Shown piece after piece: positions 1-6,109 of a DNA stretch of 7,284 nt (position 1 is the first letter of the stretch; each line of letters starts with the position of its first letter). The stretch is from CANNDT01 sp945876205. GTDB lineage: Bacteria > Acidobacteriota > Vicinamibacteria > Vicinamibacterales > UBA2999. A program made the position numbers and the translations under genes. The stretch is from positions 1 through 7,284 of the forward strand of contig CANNDT010000151.1 of the NCBI GenBank assembly GCA_947503365.1, in the 5' to 3' direction. The notes under the pieces are model-generated. The model ran no database searches. It saw only the letters and a program-made list of their open reading frames with translations, and was not told the origin of the DNA.

Positions 1-172
1 AGCCTTTGACAGAGGCGACGCCGCCGCACCCGCGCGCGGGCGTGTTGGGCGAGACCATGATGTCCTGCAGCCACTTGCCGTCGGTGGTGAATACCTGGAT
101 CCGGTTCTGCCCGCGCTCGCCGATGTAGACCTTGCGGTCTTTCGAAATCTCGACGAAGTGCAGCTCGGGCAC
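1..172 (-). repeat. Direct repeat, left copy of NHL-gene interior
   Basis: Positions 1-172 match 2760-2931 in the same orientation with 170 of 172 identical bases. The mismatches are at 128 (against 2887) and 134 (against 2893). Both fall in third codon positions of the NHL frame and leave Val and Arg unchanged. Similarity stops abruptly at 172/173. On the other side it reaches the window edge, so the true length is unknown. Confidence 0.95.
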
Positions 173-250
173 TTCAAGGACAACGGATATCTGATCCCAT
201 GTTGCACGCGCGACATCGATCAGGTTGGCCCCGCGGAGGACGAGCGTCAT
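1..250 (-). CDS. Chimeric partial ORF: amidohydrolase-like N-terminus fused to an NHL-propeller fragment
   Basis: Reading on the minus strand from ATG at 250, an open frame runs off the window at position 1 (83 codons visible). The first 26 residues (MTLVLRGANLID... then ...VVLE) have the hydrophobic strand plus RGA-x-L-I-D pattern that often opens amidohydrolase-superfamily proteins. This is a resemblance in a short stretch, not a proven family. From position 172 downward the frame becomes almost identical to codons 252-308 of the NHL propeller gene at 2491-3684, starting at VPELHF. The junction keeps the frame. The start was chosen because AGGA sits 7 nt upstream and third-position GC rises there. 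The same frame is open back to the TAA of the metallopeptidase at 437-439, so a longer start (for example ATG at 400) cannot be excluded. Neither half is a complete domain, so this is probably a recombination remnant or assembly chimera, not a functional enzyme. Confidence 0.4.
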   Translation of the reverse strand, partial: MTLVLRGANLIDVARATWDQISVVLEVPELHFVEISKDRKVYIGERGQNRIQVFTTDGKWLQDIMVSPNTPARGCGGVASVKG

Positions 251-257
251 GTCGTCG

Positions 258-261
258 TCCT
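258..261 (-). promoter_or_regulatory. Ribosome binding site for the chimeric ORF
   Basis: On the minus strand AGGA lies 7 nt before the ATG at 250. It is the main reason for choosing that ATG over the upstream in-frame ATGs at 295, 310 and 400. Confidence 0.35.
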
Positions 262-436
262 GCGCCCCCGTGTCTCGAATGGTCGATTCGGGCATCACAA
301 GGACGGGCATGAATCCGAATTCTGCGATTTCCAGTCCGCCAGGAATGCCAGCCGATGCCGGGGCAACGCCGCGCGCGGTCCGCCTCGAAAACTCGTGCAT
401 GAGATCAGTCGGTCGTCCGGGCACATCGTGGCACGC

Positions 437-1360
437 TTAGCGGAGTGCGCGGAGCGCCGACTCCAGCAGGGGCCGAACGGCCTCTGGTGGCATGCGCGCC
501 AGCTCCGCAAGCGACCGGCCCTCGCCCAGCTGCGCCGCCACGCGATACCCGAGGTAGTAGCCGGATCGGGCCGGGATATCCATCGCGCCACCGAGAAGAT
601 ATCGCGCGTAGTCCGCTTGCCGCTCGCTGTCCAGCTGTGACAACAGCTCCGGAATCAACGTGGGCATAGCGGCGGTCACCGCGGGGACGTCCGGCAGACA
701 ACACACCTGCGTCTCGGCCACGTCTGGATTCAGCCGACGACTGACGTACGTGGCGAGGCCTTCTTTCCACACCGCCCAATAGAGCCGGTCCGGAGCGTTC
801 GGGACCACCGCGTTGTGGTGCAGATGGAACAGCTCGTGGACGACGAGGGGCGTCAACCGCTCGCCGTGGACCTGGGCGATGACGTCTAGGCCGAAGAGCA
901 GCGCGGTACGGCCGCCGACCTGACGCGTCGCCCCGTCGAACGCGCCTGCCGCAAACAGGAAATAGACTGGCGCCGTGCAGCGGAAATCAGGGAACGACTC
1001 CCTGAACAGCGCTAACTGGCGCGGCAGATCCGCCGCGAGCTGGTCGCTCAGCACACGCACGGTCGGCTCGACGGGCCGCATCAGCCGCATCGCCCGTGGA
1101 ACGAGCTCGTCCGCGTTGATCGGTAGCCCTCGCAGAATGCTGTCATACACTTCTGCGTTGGGCGCACCCAGCATCTGGGTGAAAAGACGATATTGGTCGG
1201 TGGGCTCGGCGTCTCGGGCCGCCTCCCAGTACGGCCAGAACGAGGGCATCAGATCGGTGACGCGGCAGTCCGCCGTGGGTTGAATGGGCTGCGCTCCCGC
1301 GGAAGCTGTGAGGCCCATCGCGATCGCGACGGCGGCCCGCGTGATCCAAGTCATCGGCAT
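437..1360 (-). CDS. Secreted HExxH zinc metallopeptidase (DUF2268/YjaZ-like)
   Basis: 307-residue protein predicted to be exported and to cleave peptides with a single zinc ion; the substrate is unknown. An N-terminal signal peptide (hydrophobic core about residues 8-22, cleavage likely after ASAGA) is followed by a mostly helical region. The active-site helix is VVHELFHLHH, with H175, E176 and H179. About 20 residues later WKEGLATY supplies the likely third ligand, E200. This HExxH...E arrangement, with a later GYYLGY segment, resembles DUF2268-type predicted proteases; that family call is from memory of motifs. Cys at about 32, 128, 220 and 221 could form disulfides outside the cytoplasm. 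The frame is open to an ATG at 1429 (330 residues), but that extension is polar and would bury the signal peptide, so ATG 1360 is preferred although its Shine-Dalgarno (AAGGGA) is distant. The gene follows the attC-like site at 1488-1574. Its third-position GC is about 84% over the first 51 codons by hand count. Confidence 0.75.
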   Translation of the reverse strand: MPMTWITRAAVAIAMGLTASAGAQPIQPTADCRVTDLMPSFWPYWEAARDAEPTDQYRLFTQMLGAPNAEVYDSILRGLPINADELVPRAMRLMRPVEPTVRVLSDQLAADLPRQLALFRESFPDFRCTAPVYFLFAAGAFDGATRQVGGRTALLFGLDVIAQVHGERLTPLVVHELFHLHHNAVVPNAPDRLYWAVWKEGLATYVSRRLNPDVAETQVCCLPDVPAVTAAMPTLIPELLSQLDSERQADYARYLLGGAMDIPARSGYYLGYRVAAQLGEGRSLAELARMPPEAVRPLLESALRALR

Positions 1361-1487
1361 CGTCGCCGTACATCCCTTGTCGTCATCGAGTATCCCGTCC
1401 CTGTCAACCGACGCCCCAGAGCGCTTCATCGTTCATGAGCATCCTGCCCACCAATATGTCCTGGCCGAGCCGGTCGGTGCCCAGGCG

Positions 1488-1574
1488 GCATAACGCTCGC
1501 AAATGAGCCGCGCGGACGCGGCGGCATGATCGCACAGACAGCGGCCCGCGTCGGCCTCCATTTGCTGGTCAGGC
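1488..1574 (-). repeat. attC-like integron recombination site (strong candidate)
   Basis: An 87-bp imperfect inverted repeat lies downstream of the 145-residue gene. Read on the minus strand it begins GCCTGAC (R''-like, consensus RYYYAAC, one mismatch) and ends GTTATGC (R'-like, consensus GTTRRRY, one mismatch). On the plus strand the arms are 1499-1515 (GCAAATGAGCCGCGCGG) and 1546-1565. All 17 bases of the shorter arm pair, and the longer arm carries three single unpaired bases. All three extra bases are on the 5' arm in the gene's orientation, the polarity seen for extrahelical bases in known attC sites such as that of aadA1. The outer 7-mers pair at 5 of 7 positions. The inner 30 nt can also form a GC-rich stem (GCCGCG-CGGA-CGCGGC at 1508-1523 on the plus strand). 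No integrase gene is visible, so this could be a solo site or part of a cassette cluster. Confidence 0.6.
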
Positions 1575-1611
1575 GGTCGGTCCCGATTCGAGCTCGCCTT
1601 CGGTTGGGGCT

Positions 1612-2049
1612 TCAAGAATCTTCTCCACCCGCAGCGGCAGGAATGTCGGGCTCCAGCCACCCGGCCCGCGCGTCAGCCGACATTAGGCGCTCACGCGAGT
1701 AGAAGCGAAGGAGTACGTCCCTCTCGGCCACGGGGCCATCGAAGAGTCGAGTCACGCGCTCAGCCAACGGCATTGTCGATGGGCAGGCGTCGTAAGACGC
1801 CGACAGCAATTGGACGTACGCTCTGGTGATGGTTTCGTGATAGCCGCGGGTGGCAGAATTGGGCGTCCCGTGGCTTTCATTGAGACTCCGAATGCCCGTT
1901 CGTAGCTTGGCCAGCGCCTCTGCTGTTCCATACCGCTGCACATGCCACATCCCGACCGCGAGATGCGTGCGATGCGTCCACTCTTCTGGAGAAAGACGAC
2001 ACGCAGTGAATCGCCAGGCGATGTCCTCCAAATCTGCGAAGCGTGCCAT
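1612..2049 (-). CDS. Conserved-looking protein of unknown function, putative gene-cassette product
   Basis: 145-residue soluble protein with no signal peptide or membrane segment. I recognise the pattern as belonging to uncharacterised bacterial proteins but cannot name a function. Notable segments are EEWTHRTHLAVGMW (about residues 22-35), a LRTGIRSLNESHGTPNSATRG stretch, GYHETITRAYVQLL, and a basic FYSRERLMS near the C-terminus. The paired His in WTHRTH plus the His and Glu of GYHET could form a metal or catalytic site; this is inference. The ATG at 2049 is chosen because AAGGA lies just upstream (4 nt spacer) and the family-like sequence begins there. The frame is open to an ATG at 2301, but that extension is low-complexity and basic and crosses the attC-like site at 2104-2177. 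Third-position GC is only about 60% over the first 44 codons by hand count, against nearly 90% in a 57-codon stretch of the NHL gene, consistent with foreign origin. Confidence 0.7.
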   Translation of the reverse strand: MARFADLEDIAWRFTACRLSPEEWTHRTHLAVGMWHVQRYGTAEALAKLRTGIRSLNESHGTPNSATRGYHETITRAYVQLLSASYDACPSTMPLAERVTRLFDGPVAERDVLLRFYSRERLMSADARAGWLEPDIPAAAGGEDS

Positions 2050-2103
2050 CTTGTCCTTCGATGGTGGTGGTAGATTCTTGCCGTCGCGGATGCCCGTGAA
2101 TCC

Positions 2104-2177
2104 GTCTAACTTCTTTCTGAGTGGACCGCGAGGCCTGCTTGCGGCCATCGCCGAGCACTGAGCGGGGATTGTTCTCC
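2104..2177 (-). repeat. attC-like site upstream of the 145-residue gene (weak candidate)
   Basis: Read on the minus strand, this 74-bp imperfect inverted repeat ends in GTTAGAC, a perfect match to the GTTRRRY core, 54 nt before the ATG at 2049. The plus-strand arms are 2117-2135 and 2143-2162. Aligned, 15 of 19 positions pair, with four mismatches and one extra base on the 5' arm, the same polarity as the stronger site. The tip is 7 nt. The opposite end, GGAGAAC, keeps only the AAC of the RYYYAAC consensus. With the site at 1488-1574 it would bound a cassette of about 616 bp containing one gene. GC-rich DNA easily forms such hairpins by chance, so this is tentative. Confidence 0.35.
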
Positions 2178-2450
2178 GAAAGCGGGACCGGAACGACGAT
2201 GGGACTCTGAGGAGCATCGGCCACAAGGCATGTCCCCAGCGAACTGCGTACCAGTGCAGGCGCACCGGGATGGCCGGGTGGATCGCCGCGTGGGGCCCCA
2301 CACGTTGCCGTTCATGCCACCCGCGGACCTGTCACGCATCGCAGAATCTGCCATGGTGGGATGTCGGCAGCCAGGCCCATTAGGACCTGTGCCACCGGCA
2401 TCCCAAACACGGTCGAGACGACGTCATCACCGCGAAGGTCCGGCTGTTAA

Positions 2451-2490
2451 CTCGCGCTCCATCCGGCTCGTGACCTGACGGGGCGCTGAG
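2451..2490 (-). terminator. Imperfect hairpin right after the NHL gene, possible terminator
   Basis: Immediately downstream of the TAG at 2493-2491 the minus strand can fold CTCAGCGCCCCGTC against GGATGGAGCGCGAG around a 12-nt loop. It has about 11 Watson-Crick pairs, one G-U pair, one bulge and one mismatch. There is no U-tract, only TTAAC, so it is not a classical intrinsic terminator. It marks the probable end of the four-gene operon. Confidence 0.25.
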
Positions 2491-3684
2491 CTACCGACCC
2501 GCCATGACCGGGGCGAATTTCTGGATGCGCTTCCCGGTATCGACTTCGCCCGTGTAGATGTTGCCGCGCGAGTCGGTGGCGACGGCGTTGGGGAAGTGGA
2601 GCTGTCCGGCCAGCCGGCCGTTGCCGCCGAAGTTGCCGAGCGTCTTGCCGCTCTGGCGATCGATCATCCAGATCACGAAGTTGTGGCCGTCGGCGACGAA
2701 GAGATACTTCTGCTGCGGGTCCTTGGAAATCGCCAGCTTGTAGGTCGTCCCGCACGGTGAGCCTTTGACAGAGGCGACGCCGCCGCACCCGCGCGCGGGC
2801 GTGTTGGGCGAGACCATGATGTCCTGCAGCCACTTGCCGTCGGTGGTGAATACCTGGATCCGGTTCTGCCCGCGCTCGCCGATGTAAACCTTCCGGTCTT
2901 TCGAAATCTCGACGAAGTGCAGCTCGGGCACGAAGTTCTTTTCCTCGGGCGGCGGCCCGCCGGTCCACTGGTAGCCGGGGATCGGCATGTTCGACACCTC
3001 GCTGAGCGGCATCCCGTGCCCGCCCCAGCCGCGCTTGAACGCGCCGGTGGACGCGTCGTACACCACGACGCGCTTCTGCTGAATGATGTAGAGCTCGTTG
3101 CCGACCTCGTCGAGCTGGAAGCGGCCCTTGTTCACGAGGAAGGCCGTCTCCTGGTTGTTCTCCGGCATCTTCGCCTGCTCGGGCGTTGGACGATGGCCGA
3201 AGTCCCAGACAACCTTGCCGTCGCGGGTGTACTTGATGATGCTGTCCTGCGGCTGCGTGCCGCTGATCCAGATGAAGCCCTTCGAGTCGGCGATCACCGT
3301 CTGCAGCCCGGCGGGCCACGACGGGTGCTTCGCGCCGCCCCACGAACTGACGACGTTGCCCTGCTGATCGAGCTCGATCAGCTCGGGACCGCGAACGCAG
3401 CACAACTGCGGCATCGGCGTGCCGTCGCCGCCAATCTCGTCAGGCTCGGGCAAGTTTCCGCGGTTCAGAAACCAGACGTGGTCCATCGAATCGACGGAGA
3501 TGCCGGTGACCTGCTGCATGCTCCACCGGTTGGGGAGCGGTTTCGGCCAGAACGGATCGACGCGGTATTGCGGCGTGCCGCCGGTCACCACATGTCCGGC
3601 GACCACCTGCGCGCGTACGGTCGCCGCCGCGGCGACGGCCACAATCGACCCGATGACGAGAGCGAGTTGTAGTGTCGTTTTCAT
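2491..3684 (-). CDS. Secreted NHL-repeat beta-propeller protein
   Basis: 397-residue exported protein. Residues 1-26 (MKTTLQLALVIGSIVAVAAA… ending VRAQ) are a Sec signal peptide. The mature part has repeated propeller-blade patterns: VTGISVDSMDHVWFLNRG, LQTVIADSKGFIWISG, LHFVEISKDRKVYIGERGQN followed by RIQVFTTDGKWL, and the closing LHFPNAVATDSRGNIYTGEV followed by KRIQKF. These x-D-x-x-G-x-(I/V)-(Y/W) units match NHL/six-bladed propellers, as in peptidyl-hydroxyglycine lyase-like and SMP-30-like proteins, but no specific catalytic set can be assigned. Cys in QLCCVRG, RGCGG and SPCGT suggest disulfides in an oxidising compartment. ATG 3684 is chosen over the in-frame ATG 3714 because GAGGAG lies 7 nt upstream and the signal peptide starts there. 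It is the last gene of the operon, 22 nt after the amidase. Codons 252-308 are duplicated at 1-172. Confidence 0.85.
   Translation of the reverse strand: MKTTLQLALVIGSIVAVAAAATVRAQVVAGHVVTGGTPQYRVDPFWPKPLPNRWSMQQVTGISVDSMDHVWFLNRGNLPEPDEIGGDGTPMPQLCCVRGPELIELDQQGNVVSSWGGAKHPSWPAGLQTVIADSKGFIWISGTQPQDSIIKYTRDGKVVWDFGHRPTPEQAKMPENNQETAFLVNKGRFQLDEVGNELYIIQQKRVVVYDASTGAFKRGWGGHGMPLSEVSNMPIPGYQWTGGPPPEEKNFVPELHFVEISKDRKVYIGERGQNRIQVFTTDGKWLQDIMVSPNTPARGCGGVASVKGSPCGTTYKLAISKDPQQKYLFVADGHNFVIWMIDRQSGKTLGNFGGNGRLAGQLHFPNAVATDSRGNIYTGEVDTGKRIQKFAPVMAGR
2760..2931 (-). repeat. Direct repeat, right copy inside the NHL propeller gene
   Basis: This is the intact-gene copy of the 172-bp repeat found at 1-172. 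It encodes residues 252-308 of the propeller, starting VPELHFVEISKD and ending in the Cys-containing stretch after ARGCGG. Its flanks on both sides are continuous with the full-length gene, so this copy is presumably the ancestral context. Confidence 0.95.
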
Positions 3685-3691
3685 AAGAACG

Positions 3692-3697
3692 CTCCTC
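3692..3697 (-). promoter_or_regulatory. Ribosome binding site of the NHL gene
   Basis: GAGGAG on the minus strand with a 7-nt spacer to the ATG at 3684. It lies in the 22-nt gap after the amidase stop and decides the start against the in-frame ATG at 3714, which overlaps the amidase end. Confidence 0.7.
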
Positions 3698-3706
3698 TGA
3701 CGGTAT

Positions 3707-5206
3707 TTACGCAATGGACGGGCGCCGCTTGCCGAAGCCGGTCGCCTCTTCGAAGGCGTGCGCCATCTGCAGCACGCTGAAATCCTCTTTGTTGCGGCCG
3801 ACGATCTGGATGCCGACGGGAAGCCCTTCAGGCGTGAAGCCGGCGGGCACCGAGGCCGCGGGGTTTCCGGTGGCGGAGATGTACCAGCACGACTTCATCC
3901 AGTCGATGTAGCTGTCGAACTTCACCCCCGCGATCTCCATGGGGTAGGGCATGTTGATGTCGAAGGGCGGCACCTGCGTCGTCGGCAGCACGAAATATTC
4001 GTACTTCTCGAGGAACGCCTGGAAGCGCCGCCAGAGCAGGGCGTGGGCGGTTTCTCCGCGGGCGACGTCGCTGCCCGTCAGTCGCAGGCCTTCCTCGATC
4101 TCACCCTTGAGCACGTCCTTGAACGCGTCCGGATGTTCGCGAAGGCGCGCGCCGTAGGCATTCGCCGTGTTCCATGCGCGCAGGATGCGGAAGGCGATCT
4201 CCGCCGGCGCGAAGTCGGGCTCGGCCTGTTCGACGCTGCAGCCGAGGGATTCGAAGGTCTTGCGATGCGCGTCGATGACGGTGCGGACGCGCGGATCGAA
4301 AGGCGCGCCGCCGAGATCTTTGAACCATGCGACGCGGACGCCTTTGAAGCTGCGACCGAGCGGACGCGCGAAGACGGCTCCCGGTTCGTTGATCGAGAGT
4401 GGCGACCGAGGGTCGGGACCGGCGACCGTGCTCAGCGAGAAGGCCAGATCCTCCACCGAGCGCGCGAGGACGCCGGAGGTGCTCAGCGTCAGCCACGCAA
4501 ACGCCGCCTTCGGATTCGGCACGCGGCCGACCGACGGCCGGAAGCCGACGACGTTGCAGAACGCGGCGGGGTTTCGCAGCGAGCCACCCGTGTCGGAGCC
4601 GCTCGCGACCGGTACCAGTCCGCACGCCAGCGCCACGGCGGCGCCGCCGGACGATCCGCCGCAGGTCTTGGTCAGGTCGTAGGGATTGCGTGTCGCGCCG
4701 AACACGGTGTTGAACGTCTGCGATCCGGAACCGAATTCCGGCGTGTTGGTCTTGCCGATAATGATTGCGCCCGCGCGGCGCATTCGATCGACGAGGATGT
4801 CGTCCTCGGTGGGGATGTAGTCCTTGTAGAGCGGCGATCCAAAGGTCGTGAGGATGCCGCGCGTCTCGAGCAGATCCTTGTGCGCCACGGGCAGGCCGTG
4901 CAGCGCACCCAGGGTCTCGCCACGCGCCTGCATCTCGTCGGCCCTGGCAGCCGCGGCGGCCGCCAGCTCCGGCACGAGCGTGACGATGGCGTTGACCTTC
5001 GGGTTGACGCGAGCAATCTGCTCGAGGTGCGCTGTCAGCGCTTCACGCGCCGACAGCTTCTTCGTGCGAATCAACCGCGCCATCTCGACGGCGCCGGTGA
5101 AACAAAGCGATGAGGAGGACGTTTGAGACATCAGCGTTCGTATCAGGAGCGGTGCGGCCGCGAGTCCCAGCAGGACGTCGCGGCGGGTTGGATCGGTGAC
5201 GCTCAT
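3707..5206 (-). CDS. Amidase-signature family hydrolase with twin-arginine leader
   Basis: 499-residue member of the amidase signature family, which hydrolyses carboxamide bonds through a Ser-cisSer-Lys triad. All three residues are visible: K110 in LPVAHKDL, S185 in CGGSSGG, and the nucleophile S209 in SGSDTGGSLRNPAAFC. The length is usual for the family. The C-terminal ASVPAGFTPEGLPVGIQIVG followed by a helix (VLQMAHAFEEAT) is also typical. The N-terminus TRRDVLLGLAAAPLLIR (Arg 8 and 9) looks like a Tat leader, implying export after folding. Substrate cannot be read from sequence; aryl, acyl or peptide amides are all possible. A GatA role is unlikely because of the leader and the absence of gatB or gatC nearby. 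The start lies 11 nt after the aldolase stop and has no clear Shine-Dalgarno, suggesting translational coupling. An internal ATG at residue 26 would remove the leader and is less likely. Confidence 0.92.
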   Translation of the reverse strand: MSVTDPTRRDVLLGLAAAPLLIRTLMSQTSSSSLCFTGAVEMARLIRTKKLSAREALTAHLEQIARVNPKVNAIVTLVPELAAAAAARADEMQARGETLGALHGLPVAHKDLLETRGILTTFGSPLYKDYIPTEDDILVDRMRRAGAIIIGKTNTPEFGSGSQTFNTVFGATRNPYDLTKTCGGSSGGAAVALACGLVPVASGSDTGGSLRNPAAFCNVVGFRPSVGRVPNPKAAFAWLTLSTSGVLARSVEDLAFSLSTVAGPDPRSPLSINEPGAVFARPLGRSFKGVRVAWFKDLGGAPFDPRVRTVIDAHRKTFESLGCSVEQAEPDFAPAEIAFRILRAWNTANAYGARLREHPDAFKDVLKGEIEEGLRLTGSDVARGETAHALLWRRFQAFLEKYEYFVLPTTQVPPFDINMPYPMEIAGVKFDSYIDWMKSCWYISATGNPAASVPAGFTPEGLPVGIQIVGRNKEDFSVLQMAHAFEEATGFGKRRPSIA

Positions 5207-5217
5207 GGCGGTGCCGT

Positions 5218-6060
5218 CTACTTCGCCGCGAGCGCCGCCTCGCGCTTCCAGAGCTCCCAGCCGCGCATCACGTCGCCGGGCGTCTTTTCGACCGCCGCGG
5301 TTTCCTCGTCAGAGACGTAGGTCACCGGACCGCCCAGGCTCAGCGCGGCGAGCAGCAGCTTGGCGTTCACTTCCGTATAGATCGCCTGCCGTACGGTGAC
5401 CGGGATGTTGGGCCCGACCACGACGTTGCCGTGTCCCCGGAGCAGCGCCACCGGCCGCTTGCCCAGCGTCGCCGCCAGCGACTTGCCCATGGCGGGCGTG
5501 CGCACCAGCAGCGCGGCCGCCGCCGGCTCCTTCACCGAACGCGAATCCCACACCGGCACGGCGCCTCCACCGACGCCGAGAAAGGTCGCCATGTGGAAGA
5601 CCGGCCGCAGCGGTACGTTGGTGATACTGAACGGCACCACCGACGGCGCATGGCTGTGGATGACCACCATCACGTCGGGCCGCGCCTTGAAGATTTCGCC
5701 GTGAATGAACCGCTCGAGCACGGCGTTGCGCCCCTTGGGGTCAATCGGCGTCGAGTCGAGGTCGAACTCCATGATGTCGGCGGGCGTCACCAGGGCGGGC
5801 CCGAGCGAGCGCGACATCAGGTAGCGATTCGGGTTGCCCGGGTGCCGCACGCTCACGTGACCGTAGCCGTCGATGATGCCCTGGTTGGCCAGCACGCGGT
5901 AGGCCGAGGCGAGATCCTCGAGCAGCGCCGGATCCACCGGCCCTCCGGACGTCAACGCGGCCTGCGCGGACGTGGCTTGGGCGGAGACAGTGTGTCCGGC
6001 GCTGCCGGCGATAACGATCGACAGAGCGGCGACAGCGGCGATACAGACTGAGCGGATCAT
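5218..6060 (-). CDS. Class II aldolase/adducin-family protein with signal peptide
   Basis: 280-residue protein of the class II aldolase/adducin fold, in which a zinc held by three His activates a substrate for aldol cleavage or related chemistry. The expected pieces are present in order: GIIDGYGHVSVRHP (about 61-74), VLERFIHGEIF with candidate catalytic E117, VVIHSHAPSV giving H135 and H137, and LLRGHGNVV giving H210. Residues 1-27 (MIRSVCIAAVAALSIVIAGS… ending VSA) are a clear signal peptide, unusual for this mostly cytoplasmic family. AAGGGAG with a 6-nt spacer supports ATG 6060. The gene sits 49 nt after the lactonase stop and 11 nt before the amidase start. Fuculose- or ribulose-phosphate substrates are unlikely outside the cytoplasm, so the substrate is open. 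Confidence 0.88.
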   Translation of the reverse strand: MIRSVCIAAVAALSIVIAGSAGHTVSAQATSAQAALTSGGPVDPALLEDLASAYRVLANQGIIDGYGHVSVRHPGNPNRYLMSRSLGPALVTPADIMEFDLDSTPIDPKGRNAVLERFIHGEIFKARPDVMVVIHSHAPSVVPFSITNVPLRPVFHMATFLGVGGGAVPVWDSRSVKEPAAAALLVRTPAMGKSLAATLGKRPVALLRGHGNVVVGPNIPVTVRQAIYTEVNAKLLLAALSLGGPVTYVSDEETAAVEKTPGDVMRGWELWKREAALAAK

Positions 6061-6066
6061 GGTTCT

Positions 6067-6073
6067 CTCCCTT
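6067..6073 (-). promoter_or_regulatory. Ribosome binding site of the aldolase gene
   Basis: AAGGGAG on the minus strand, 6 nt before the ATG at 6060, in the 49-nt gap after the lactonase gene. It fixes the start so that the signal peptide is included. I see no hairpin or promoter in this gap, which supports co-transcription. Confidence 0.65.
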
Positions 6074-6109
6074 GAGTGGCGCTTTAAGTGTGGCGACGCG
6101 ATTCTAGCG

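Larger units (their letters stand above)
2050..2490. other. 440-bp stretch without a convincing gene
   Basis: Apart from the weak attC-like site (2104-2177) and the hairpin at 2451-2490, I see nothing well supported. Several short frames are open on both strands (for example minus 2354-2106 and plus 2230-2478), but their translations are Arg/Ser/Pro-rich with no recognisable motif. A short minus-strand frame just after the NHL stop (roughly 2443-2313) reads more like protein (…DDVVSTVFGMPVAQVLMGLA…). It could be a decayed or tiny cassette gene, but has no good ribosome site. Confidence 0.5.

Noticed and set aside
360..445. Possible attC after the metallopeptidase stop (minus strand from CGCTAAGC to GCGTTGCCC)
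   Set aside because: The ends only loosely resemble the consensus, and the arms do not pair beyond a short CCGCGCGCGG palindrome.
1361..1429. Longer metallopeptidase start at 1429
   Set aside because: It would place 23 polar residues before an otherwise typical signal peptide. It remains possible, since neither start has an ideally spaced ribosome site.
1433..1660. A 75-codon minus-strand frame between the two left-hand genes
   Set aside because: It runs through the attC-like hairpin, overlaps the end of the 145-residue gene out of frame, and shows no motif.
2050..2301. N-terminal extension of the 145-residue protein to an ATG at 2301
   Set aside because: The extension lacks protein-like character, crosses the attC-like hairpin, and a ribosome site lies just before the ATG at 2049.
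2447..3403. A 318-codon minus-strand frame over the NHL gene
   Set aside because: Off-frame, Arg-rich translation; the NHL frame has the signal peptide, ribosome site and blade repeats.
2917..3672. A 251-codon plus-strand open frame
   Set aside because: Antisense to the NHL propeller gene, with no recognisable motif in its translation.
3758..5113. A 451-codon open frame on the plus strand
   Set aside because: It is exactly antisense to the amidase, whose triad and full-length family pattern are clear. The plus-strand product is Arg/Ala/Gly-rich without domains, a usual shadow in high-GC DNA.
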